Assembly: GCF_004684095.1 (NCBI RefSeq)
Contig: NZ_SRII01000001.1
Span: 1-64,000, forward strand
From: Hymenobacter sp. UV11
Lineage (GTDB): Bacteria > Bacteroidota > Bacteroidia > Cytophagales > Hymenobacteraceae
Direction of reading: 5' to 3'
Length of the DNA: 64,000 bases
Of this stretch, positions 35,774-43,457 are shown in pieces; position 1 is the stretch's first letter, and every line of letters starts with the position of its first letter. The notes beneath the pieces are model-generated. The model was not told the DNA's origin and ran no database searches. It was given only the letters and a program-made list of their open reading frames with translations. Made by a program: the position numbers and the translations under genes.

Positions 35774-37426
35774 TTAGAAGCCAGGATTCTGCGGCAGGTG
35801 CCAGGTCTGGGCGTCGTTCAGCTCGATGGGCAGCAGCGGAATGGGGTTCACCACGTTGGTCGTGATGCTGTGCAGGCGGGCGCGGCCGGCCACGTCGGCG
35901 GACAGCGTTCCGAAGTAGCGGCCCGTGCGCACGAGGTCCCAGAAGCGCAGCGACTCCTCGGCCAGCTCAACCCGGCGCTCGTGCCAGATGGCAGTTAGCA
36001 GCGCCTGGCCCGACAAGCCAGCCGAGATATCGGGCAGGGTATTGGCCGGGGCGTTGGTGGGCGCGTAGTTGTCGGAGGTGCCGACCGTGGTGGCACCCGG
36101 CGGCCGCGTCGAGGTGCGGGCACGGGCGCGCACCTGGTTCACCAAAACAACGGCCTCACTGCTTTTACCAAGCTGGGCGGCGGCTTCGGCCTTCATCAGC
36201 AGGATGTCGGCGTAGCGCATCTTACGGATATTTTGAGGGCCGGCCTGATTGGCAGTGGGCACCAGAATAGCTACTTTGCGGTTCAGGTACCCCGTGTCAT
36301 TTTGCGACAAGTCGATGGTTTCCGGGATGCCGAGTACGATGTCGTTATTTTTATACACGGTAGCCTCCAGGCGCGGGTCATTGGCCTCAAACTCGCTGAC
36401 CAGGTTCTGAGTGGGGTTGTTGAAGCCGTAGCCCCAGCCGGTACCCGGTATGTTTTTTCCGCTGGCATCCTTGGTCGCCACGCGGTTATTCTGGAACACG
36501 TTGTTGGTCGTGCCCGTCATGATGGGGCCGTAGGTGTCGTTGGAGGTAGCAAACTGAATCTCAAACACCGACTCACTGCTGTTCTCGCCCTGTGTTTGAT
36601 GGATGGCGGCGTAGTTAGGCAGCAGGCTGTACTGGGTCGAAGCGATGATGGTACTCGTCAGGTCGTACACTTCCTGCCAGGTGTGCTTGTTGGTATTGTC
36701 AGTGCCAAGCTGATACATGATAACGCGGGCCAGGTAGCCGTTGGCTGCGCCTTTAGTGGCGCGGCCGAGGTCGACGCTGGCGTAGGCATTCTTCTCGGGC
36801 AGCAGGGCCAGGGCCGCTTTCAAGTCTTTCTCGATGAAAGCGTAGGTCTCCGAAATGCTGGCGCGGGTAACGGCGGCGGCGGCAGTCGGCAACACAGCTT
36901 GGTCAAACAGCGGCACGCCGCCAAACGACTTCACCAGGTTGAAGTAGAAATAAGCGCGCAGGAACAGCGCCTCGCCCTTGAGTCGGTTCTTCAGGGTGGC
37001 GTCGATGGTACCGGCATCGATGTTGTTGATAACCGTATTGGCGCGCGCTACCCCCGTAAAGCTGTGTACCCACAGGGTGCCGAGTGGACTGTTACCGGGT
37101 CCCATTGTCCAGGTTTTTAGCTCGATGAGGGGCGTGAAGTCGCTGGGCGTGCTGCCTTTTTCGGCGTCATCGCTCATGATGTCCCCAAACATCCACTCGT
37201 AGGTCTGGCCCACGTAGTCGCCTACCCCAAACTTGGGGCCCTGGTCCCAGGAAGCAACGTCGTAGATGGCATTTACCGCTTGCACGGCATTGGTGGGGTC
37301 GTTAAAGAGGTTGCCTTGGGTAATAGTGCCCAGTGGTTGTTTATCGAGGAAGCTTTGTTTGCACCCTTGGGCGAATACCAGGCCTACCGAAAGCGCTATG
37401 AGGCGAGCTGCTTGTGCAGTTTTCAT
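35774..37426 (-). CDS. SusD/RagB-family nutrient-binding lipoprotein
   Basis: This 550-residue surface lipoprotein has the lipobox LVFAQGC near residue 22, then the RagB/SusD N-terminal sequence FLDKQPLGTITQGNLFNDPTNAVQAVNAIYD, TPR-like helices and a C-terminal RagB domain with the hallmark IWHERRVELAEESLRFWDLVRTG (about 480-502). It binds ligand over the SusC-like pore encoded 21 bases upstream. No glycoside hydrolase, peptidase or regulator accompanies the pair, so the ligand cannot be read from the neighbours. Confidence 0.94.
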   Translation of the reverse strand: MKTAQAARLIALSVGLVFAQGCKQSFLDKQPLGTITQGNLFNDPTNAVQAVNAIYDVASWDQGPKFGVGDYVGQTYEWMFGDIMSDDAEKGSTPSDFTPLIELKTWTMGPGNSPLGTLWVHSFTGVARANTVINNIDAGTIDATLKNRLKGEALFLRAYFYFNLVKSFGGVPLFDQAVLPTAAAAVTRASISETYAFIEKDLKAALALLPEKNAYASVDLGRATKGAANGYLARVIMYQLGTDNTNKHTWQEVYDLTSTIIASTQYSLLPNYAAIHQTQGENSSESVFEIQFATSNDTYGPIMTGTTNNVFQNNRVATKDASGKNIPGTGWGYGFNNPTQNLVSEFEANDPRLEATVYKNNDIVLGIPETIDLSQNDTGYLNRKVAILVPTANQAGPQNIRKMRYADILLMKAEAAAQLGKSSEAVVLVNQVRARARTSTRPPGATTVGTSDNYAPTNAPANTLPDISAGLSGQALLTAIWHERRVELAEESLRFWDLVRTGRYFGTLSADVAGRARLHSITTNVVNPIPLLPIELNDAQTWHLPQNPGF

Positions 37427-37447
37427 CTGTTGCGGTTGGTTATAGTG

Positions 37448-40400
37448 TTAAAACTGAACGTTGAAGCCGAGGCGATAGGTGCGCGGCTGGGGGTAGTTGC
37501 CGAAGTCGACGCCGTAGGCCAGCGGGTTGTTGTAGTAACCCGTAGCCGAAATCTCGGGGTCGAGGCCACGGTACTTCGTGATGGTAAACACGTTGTCGAC
37601 CGAGGCAAACACCCGGAAGCCGGTAACGCGAATCTTGTTGAGCACCGTGGGCGACAGCGAGTAGCCTAGCTCCATGTTGCGGGCGCGCAAGTAGCTGGCA
37701 TCCTCCACATAGCGGCTGCTAAACTTGTCGTTGTAGCCGCCACCGTTGTTGGTGTCTTTAGAAGTCACGCGGGGCTGGTCGCTGTTGGGGTTGCTGGGCG
37801 TCCAGCGGTCCATACGGTCGGCGTAGAAGTTGTTCCACAGGCCCGCGAAGTTGCTCGACTTCGACAGGTTGAAAGCGCCGGCATTAACCGCTTCGGCACC
37901 CTTCACGCCATATAGCAGAATTTTGAAATCGAAGTTGCTATACGTAAGGTTCAGCGACGCGCCGTAGGTGAAGGTAGGGGTAGCGCTACCCAAGTAGGTG
38001 TAGTCATTAGAGTCGATTTTGCCGTCGCCGTTCACGTCCTGGTAGCGTACGTCGCCGGGCTGGGCACCGGGCTGCAGCGCCGTGCCGGCCGCGTTCTTGT
38101 AGCTATCAACATCAGCCTGCGAGTGGAAGATGCCCGTGGATTGCAGGCCGTAGAAGTAGGCTACTTCGTGGCCCACATCGGTGCGGGTCGTGTTGCCGAT
38201 TTGCGACAGCACGTTGCCGCTTGTGATGGGGTTAGCTCCGCCCAGGTCGGTGATGAGGTTGTTAATCTTGGTGAAGTTCACGCCCAGGTTGTACTGGAGC
38301 TTGCCAATGGCATCGCGGTAGTTCAAGGCCAGCTCTACCCCCCGGTTGCGGAGCGAAGCCACATTGGCAGCAGCCGGCGCCTGGCCCACGTAGTTGGGCA
38401 GCGGCAGCAGGGCAATCATGTCCTTGGTGCGCCGCTCGAAGTAGTCGCCGGTGAAGGTCAGCTTGTTATCTAGGAAAGCTGCGTCGATACCGAAGTCGGT
38501 GGTAATGGCCGTTTCCCACTTCAGGTTCGGGTTGTTGAGCGTGGCGATGGCCAGGCCGGGATTCTTCGCCTTGTCGGGCCCGAACACGTAGTTCTGGTTG
38601 TTGACGGCCGTGGAGGCGTAGCCGTAGTTAGGCGCGGCGTTCTGGTTACCCACGGCGCCGTAGCTCGCCCGCAGCTTGAGCTGCGAAATAGCCGTCACGC
38701 TCTTCAAAAATTCCTCATTGGAGATGTTCCAGGCCACGCCTACCGAGGGGAAGGTGCCCGTGCGATTGCCCGGCAGAAACTTCGAGGTCTGGTCGAAGCG
38801 CAGGGTGCCCGTCACGAGGTAGCGGTCGCGGTAGTTGTAGTTGGCCCGGCCGAAGTACGAGAGCAGGCTCGCATCGTAGGGTAGCGGCGTGGTAAGCGTG
38901 TAATTAGGGCTGAGCGCCGAGTTGAGATACTGGAGCGACGCATCGGCCGGCACATTAAAGGCCCGGATACCGATACCATTGCTGTAGCTGCGCTGCGATT
39001 CCTGACCTAACGTAGCCGAGAAAGAGCTGTTTTCGCCCAGGTCCAGGTTGTAGTTCACGTAGTTCGACCATACCCAGGCCACGTTCTCAATGCGCGTCTC
39101 GGTGAGCGCGCTCTGCGAGCGCTGGTCGTTGGCACCCAGAAAGTACTGCGGCTGGTACTGCTTGGGGTGGTTGTTGTTGTAGGTAATGCCAAACGTGGAG
39201 CGGAAAGTCAGGCCCTTGAGCAAGGTCACATCGAGGTACGCATTCGAGAACAGCGACGTCGTCTGCGTCTTGTTGAGCTGCTGTTCGGTGAGGTAGCGCG
39301 CCAGGTTGGGCGTGAAGCTCGTGATGTTGTTGTAGGAGTAGGAGCCGTCGGCGTTGTAAGGCGACGTGATGGGGTTGGCCTGAATAGCATTTTGGAGCAC
39401 CGTGCTGTAGAATGCGCCGCCCGTGCCGTCGCCGGCGCCCGTTAGGTTAGCCGTGGTAAAGGTGCCCGAGGCGCCGGCCTTGATGCGCTTAGTCAGCACC
39501 ACGTCGTCGTTGAGGCGTACCACGTACTTCTTCAGGCCGGTGGCCTGAATAATACCGTCTTGCTGGAAATAGCTGCCGCTCACCAAGTAGCGGTTTTGCT
39601 CGGTGCCGCCCGAAGCCGACACGCTGTAGTTCTGAATCAACCCTTTCTGCGTCACGAAGTCCTGGTAGTTGAAACCCGGCTGACCACCCGTGGCGGCGCT
39701 TTGCAACAGGGCCGAGTAGTCGCTCGGCACAGCGCCTCCGCCGTTGGCATAAGCTTCCGTTACCAGCGTGGCGTACTGCTGGGCATTAGTCAGGGGTAGC
39801 TTCTTGCGGATTTCCTGGAAGCCAGTGTAGCCAAACAGGGTGAAGCGGGTTTGACCCGCCTTGCCATGCTTGGTAGTGATAAGCACTACCCCGTTGGCGC
39901 CGCGCGAGCCGTAGATGGCTGTAGCCGAAGCATCCTTCAAAATCTCGGTTGACTCAATATCGGCGGGCAGCAAAAAGCTGATATCACCCGTTTGAATACC
40001 GTCGACCACGTACAGCGGGTCGCTGTTGTTGATGGTGCCTACCCCCCGCACCCGGATGCGAGTGCCCGAGCCGGGCTGGCCGCTGTTGGAAGTAACTTCT
40101 ACCCCCGCCACGCGGCCCTGAATGGCCTGCACGGGGTCGGAGGTAGCTACCTGCGTGAGCTGCGCGCTGGTCACCGACGCTACCGAGCCCGTGAGGTCGC
40201 TCTTGCGGGCCGTGCCGTAGCCGATAACCACTACGTCGTTCAGGCTCTGGGCGGCGCCGGCCAGTACCACATTCACGTTCGATTGGCCGTTGAGCGGCAC
40301 TTCCTGGGTAGTCATGCCCGTAAAGCTGACTATCAGCGTAGCGCGGCTGCTGGGCACGGCCAGCTTAAAATTGCCATCGGCATCGACCGTGGTACCGGCC

Positions 40401-40552
40401 GTGCCATTTTGCACCCGGACGGTAGCCCCAATCATGGGCTGGCCCTGGCTGTCTTTGACTGTGCCTTGTACTAATTGCTCCTGCGCGGCCGCCCCAAATG
40501 GCCGCACCAAGAGCATCATCATCAAGAGCACCGTGAGTAAAACGGGTTTCAT
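37448..40552 (-). CDS. SusC/RagA-family TonB-linked outer-membrane protein
   Basis: This 1034-residue transporter has a signal peptide (LLTVLLMMMLLVRPFGAAAQ), a carboxypeptidase-regulatory-like domain (residues about 27-110, VQGTVKDSQGQPMIGATVRV) and a plug starting at DVVVIGYGTARKSDLTGSV (about 115). The SusC signature RIRGVGTINNSDPLYVVDGI follows, then the barrel, which ends in RTYRLGFNVQF. It imports the ligand captured by the SusD-like partner, which is co-transcribed. TACCTTTA (40587-40594, minus strand) is a possible promoter 35 bases upstream. Confidence 0.95.
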   Translation of the reverse strand: MKPVLLTVLLMMMLLVRPFGAAAQEQLVQGTVKDSQGQPMIGATVRVQNGTAGTTVDADGNFKLAVPSSRATLIVSFTGMTTQEVPLNGQSNVNVVLAGAAQSLNDVVVIGYGTARKSDLTGSVASVTSAQLTQVATSDPVQAIQGRVAGVEVTSNSGQPGSGTRIRVRGVGTINNSDPLYVVDGIQTGDISFLLPADIESTEILKDASATAIYGSRGANGVVLITTKHGKAGQTRFTLFGYTGFQEIRKKLPLTNAQQYATLVTEAYANGGGAVPSDYSALLQSAATGGQPGFNYQDFVTQKGLIQNYSVSASGGTEQNRYLVSGSYFQQDGIIQATGLKKYVVRLNDDVVLTKRIKAGASGTFTTANLTGAGDGTGGAFYSTVLQNAIQANPITSPYNADGSYSYNNITSFTPNLARYLTEQQLNKTQTTSLFSNAYLDVTLLKGLTFRSTFGITYNNNHPKQYQPQYFLGANDQRSQSALTETRIENVAWVWSNYVNYNLDLGENSSFSATLGQESQRSYSNGIGIRAFNVPADASLQYLNSALSPNYTLTTPLPYDASLLSYFGRANYNYRDRYLVTGTLRFDQTSKFLPGNRTGTFPSVGVAWNISNEEFLKSVTAISQLKLRASYGAVGNQNAAPNYGYASTAVNNQNYVFGPDKAKNPGLAIATLNNPNLKWETAITTDFGIDAAFLDNKLTFTGDYFERRTKDMIALLPLPNYVGQAPAAANVASLRNRGVELALNYRDAIGKLQYNLGVNFTKINNLITDLGGANPITSGNVLSQIGNTTRTDVGHEVAYFYGLQSTGIFHSQADVDSYKNAAGTALQPGAQPGDVRYQDVNGDGKIDSNDYTYLGSATPTFTYGASLNLTYSNFDFKILLYGVKGAEAVNAGAFNLSKSSNFAGLWNNFYADRMDRWTPSNPNSDQPRVTSKDTNNGGGYNDKFSSRYVEDASYLRARNMELGYSLSPTVLNKIRVTGFRVFASVDNVFTITKYRGLDPEISATGYYNNPLAYGVDFGNYPQPRTYRLGFNVQF

Positions 40553-40915
40553 ATTGTATGTACTGGATGGGTGAGAAAGATGCCAGTAAAGGTACTTTTC
40601 TACTTAATCATGCATTAATACTATTCCCGCATTTGCTATGCTCCATCTACTAAAACTGGCACTATTATTTAAGAAAATGGTAATAAAGTATCAATAGCCC
40701 AAATCGAAGGTTAAAATATGCCCACCCGCAAGCGCATTATGCATCACTGCTGGCCGGTAAGTAGTAATCGTTGCTACCCAATCAAAATGGTATAATACTG
40801 TAATACCCCGCCGCCCAGGCAGCTACCCCGCCAGCGCTAGCGAACGGGGCAGCCGCCCAGGCGGCGGGGTAACAAGTGGGGTAGGAGCTAACGCTATATG
40901 TGCCGGCAGCCCGAT
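40553..40915. other. Gap holding the susCD upstream region and a hairpin
   Basis: The first 230 bases are AT-rich and should carry the susCD promoter. Near the other end, TACCCCGCCGCC (40804-40815) pairs with GGCGGCGGGGTA (40860-40871), with a second smaller CCCCGCC/GGGG stem inside. This likely ends the cytochrome/YceI/DUF5777 operon on the minus strand. Confidence 0.6.
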
Positions 40916-41830
40916 TTAGTGGAGGCGTCGCTGCTTCAAGGTGAAATTGCGGTTGATGTTGAAACCAAAATAGATGCCGCCTTTGAAGAAGTTATCAGTT
41001 GTTTCGGCGATAAACTGCTTCTCAATCATACCAATCGAATTGGTGAGTAGCAGTTGGAAGATGTGGCCGCCGGTTTCAATATCCACGCCCACCGCGAGCG
41101 AGTTTTGGTAGTGGTCTTGCGTGTACTTGTCGAGCACGCAGTAATACTCCGCATTGAGTGAAAAGCGCTTGGTGAGCTTGTAGCGCCCGCCGGCTCCGAT
41201 GGCGTAAACGTCGTTTTTCTGGCCCTCATTCATCACCAAGTTGCGGTGAATAAGCGTGGGCATTAATTGCAGCGACAAGTCGGAGCTGAACTTGCGTGCA
41301 ATCAGGGCCTGGTATGAATAGGTAGTGCGCAGCCCAATCGTATGGTTGATGTTATCGTTATAGTGCAGGGTAGTAATGGCCGACGAGCCGAAGAGCGTCA
41401 CCGAAACCGGCATGGCGTGCGCGCCCGTGCTCTGCCGGATGGCCCGGTACTTCAGGAAGCCATCCACTGTTTTATCGAGCGTCGAGCGCCCCACGCCAAT
41501 CTCCAGGCGGTCGGTTAGGGCATACTCCAGGGCAAGGCGCATCTTGGCCTGGTCGAGGCCAAAAAATTCGTAAGACCCGCTGTTGAACGGCCCGATACGG
41601 TGCGAAATCAGAAACACCAGCGTGCCCTCGCCGGGCGTTTGCACGGTATGGCCGTTGATGAGGCGGGTGCTCTTGAAGGTAGCATCCACTAGTTCTTTGG
41701 GCGCATCCTTTTTGGTTTCCTGGTCGAGCTGGCCCAGCAGGTCGGCTTGCGCGTGAGCCGCCGGGGCCGCCCAGGTCAATACCAAGCCTAGCAGAGAAGC
41801 GCGAGTGAGAAGCGTAAGTAGTTTTTTCAT
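40916..41830 (-). CDS. DUF5777-family outer-membrane beta-barrel protein
   Basis: This 304-residue protein has a signal peptide (LLTLLTRASLLGLVLTWAAPAAHAQ) and a short linker followed by alternating beta-strands: NGHTVQTPGEGTLVFLISHR, FFGLDQAKMRLALEYALTDR, GGIYFGFNINRNFTL. This fits the DUF5777 beta-barrel family of Bacteroidota, whose function is unknown. It is the third gene of an operon with a lipid-anchored cytochrome and a YceI-like protein, which suggests a cell-envelope redox or carrier role. Confidence 0.82.
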   Translation of the reverse strand: MKKLLTLLTRASLLGLVLTWAAPAAHAQADLLGQLDQETKKDAPKELVDATFKSTRLINGHTVQTPGEGTLVFLISHRIGPFNSGSYEFFGLDQAKMRLALEYALTDRLEIGVGRSTLDKTVDGFLKYRAIRQSTGAHAMPVSVTLFGSSAITTLHYNDNINHTIGLRTTYSYQALIARKFSSDLSLQLMPTLIHRNLVMNEGQKNDVYAIGAGGRYKLTKRFSLNAEYYCVLDKYTQDHYQNSLAVGVDIETGGHIFQLLLTNSIGMIEKQFIAETTDNFFKGGIYFGFNINRNFTLKQRRLH

Positions 41831-41859
41831 AAAACTATAAGCGGGGGTAGGGATAAAAA

Positions 41860-42468
41860 TTAAGGCTGTGAAACCAGCGTCGGGCTAACCGCATCGCAGG
41901 TAAGGTTGACGCGTACGCTCACCGATTTGGCAATGTGCTCGCGCACCAGCAGCGGAATATCAATGGAGTAGTCGGCCGGCGCGATGTTGAAGTAGGCAAA
42001 CACCACCAGCTGGCCGTCGCGCAGCTGCAGGGTACCCGTCACAATTATCTTGTGCGTGACCCCGTGCATGGTCATGTTGCCCTCGGCCTCCACATTCTGG
42101 CCGGCAGCGGGGAGCTGCTTGAGCACCTGCGCCGCATTCAAAACCTGGCCCGTGAAAGTGGCTTTAGGATACTTGTCCGATTCCATGTAGTTCTCGTTGA
42201 AGTGCTCCTGCATCAGCGTGCGCTTGAACTGAAACTCGTGCACCGGCACCGAAAAGGCAATCTGGCCGGTAACCACGTCAAAGACTGCGGCTACCTTATC
42301 GTTGCGGGCCTCAATATCTTCCATGATAGAGGCCGAAAAGAACGAGATGTGGCCACCCCTGGTCATGTACTTTCCCTGCGCCCAGGCTTGGCTGGAGCTG
42401 CCTAGCCCAAGTAGTGTCCAAATCAGGACTATGCCCGCTCGTCCTACGCTTAGTAGTGTTTTGCTCAT
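41860..42468 (-). CDS. YceI-family secreted protein
   Basis: This protein of about 202 residues starts at ATG 42468 (MSKTLLSVGRAGIVLIW). After the signal peptide the YceI lipocalin-like fold is visible: GGHISFFSASIMEDIEARN, FSVPVHEFQFKRTLMQEHF, YPKATFTGQV, GNMTMHGVTHKIIVTGTL and FNIAPADYSIDIP. YceI proteins bind isoprenoid-type lipids such as polyprenyl quinones. Its place between a c-type cytochrome and a beta-barrel protein fits such a role. The upstream ATG at 42507 would give a longer leader and is less likely. Confidence 0.9.
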   Translation of the reverse strand: MSKTLLSVGRAGIVLIWTLLGLGSSSQAWAQGKYMTRGGHISFFSASIMEDIEARNDKVAAVFDVVTGQIAFSVPVHEFQFKRTLMQEHFNENYMESDKYPKATFTGQVLNAAQVLKQLPAAGQNVEAEGNMTMHGVTHKIIVTGTLQLRDGQLVVFAYFNIAPADYSIDIPLLVREHIAKSVSVRVNLTCDAVSPTLVSQP

Positions 42469-42533
42469 GGGCAAATAAGTAAGATAAAAGAAGGAATATG
42501 ACGCCAATAGCAGGAAAGGACTCCTACTCTCAT

Positions 42534-42968
42534 CTAGTCGTTTTTAGCTCCAGCGTCAACCCAAGCTTTTATGAGCGCAATGTCACAGGGGCTTAGTTTG
42601 CCGCCGTCGAAGGGCATGGCAATAAAGCCGCCATCTTGCCGGATGCAGCCGACCATATAACTAACACCACCTCTTCCAGTAGAAGATGATGTCCAGGTGC
42701 TTACTGATGCGAATGATTCCATATTCATCGCTCCAGAAGAGCCGCCACCCGTAGAAGGTAACTGATAGTGAGCCGCATCGTGGCACCGGTAACAATTAGC
42801 TTTGAATACAGGCACAACATCAGTTTTATAGCTTACTGCCGTGTAAGTTGTGGTGCAGGCGTCCGGCTCAATAGTGGTATAGGAGCAGGCCGAAAGTAGC
42901 ATTGTGCCAGCAAGTACCAGTCCTAGTAAGAAGCACTGGCTGAATGGTAAAAAAGTAGATAATTTCAC
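42534..42968 (-). CDS. Cytochrome c-like lipoprotein with one CxxCH heme site
   Basis: This 144-residue lipoprotein has the lipobox LAGTMLLSAC near residue 28 and one CYRCH heme-c motif near residue 60, preceded by VVPVFKAN, the arrangement seen in small Planctomycete-type cytochrome c domains. MPFDGGKLSPCDIALIKAWVDAGAKND closes the fold; MPFDGG is likely the region of the distal Met ligand. It is the first gene of the operon with the YceI and DUF5777 genes. Upstream DNA is strongly AT-rich. Confidence 0.88.
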   Translation of the reverse strand: MKLSTFLPFSQCFLLGLVLAGTMLLSACSYTTIEPDACTTTYTAVSYKTDVVPVFKANCYRCHDAAHYQLPSTGGGSSGAMNMESFASVSTWTSSSTGRGGVSYMVGCIRQDGGFIAMPFDGGKLSPCDIALIKAWVDAGAKND

Positions 42969-43457
42969 AGAAGCGAGTGTTAATAATGAAATGAATTTTA
43001 GGGAAATTTACGGTAAAAATGCTGAAAAATACAGTGTCATACAAGCTTGACTAGGAAGATGTTATAACGAAATTTTAATAATGAAAAGCATTCTTCTAAC
43101 ATTTAATTGAACTTTGTTATAAAGTGACCTTATGAATATAATTATCAAAAGGTTGACCACAGGAAATTTTAAGACGTGAGCAACCTACGCTAAAGCTCAA
43201 AAATAGGATTTAACTCCCTGAAAAATCTATAAATTTTGCTCAGCTTTCCCTTTTCCTCGCTGAATGACTGGCTGGTACCAACGGCGTACTGCCGCGTAGC
43301 CAACCCAAGCGCCCCGCACAACTTGTTTGGCCGCTTGGGCTACCGCAGCGGGGGGTAGGGAATTCTATCCGGCTGCCTAGTGTCGGTGATAACAAGCAAA
43401 AAAAATCCCGGCCGCTAGGGCCGGGATTTTCTTGCAAGCAGGGGGTAGGGCGAAGCG
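42969..43457. other. AT-rich promoter region and secDF terminator
   Basis: About 250 bases from 42970 to 43220 are AT-rich and precede the cytochrome gene; I see no clear TAnnTTTG site on the minus strand. The rest is GC-rich, with no convincing ORF, and contains two GGGTAGGG octamers near 43351 and 43441. Confidence 0.5.
43396..43435 (-). terminator. Terminator of secDF
   Basis: AAAATCCCGGCC pairs with GGCCGGGATTTT around a GCTA loop, flanked by A and T runs. It sits 22 bases after the secDF stop codon on the minus strand. Confidence 0.85.
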
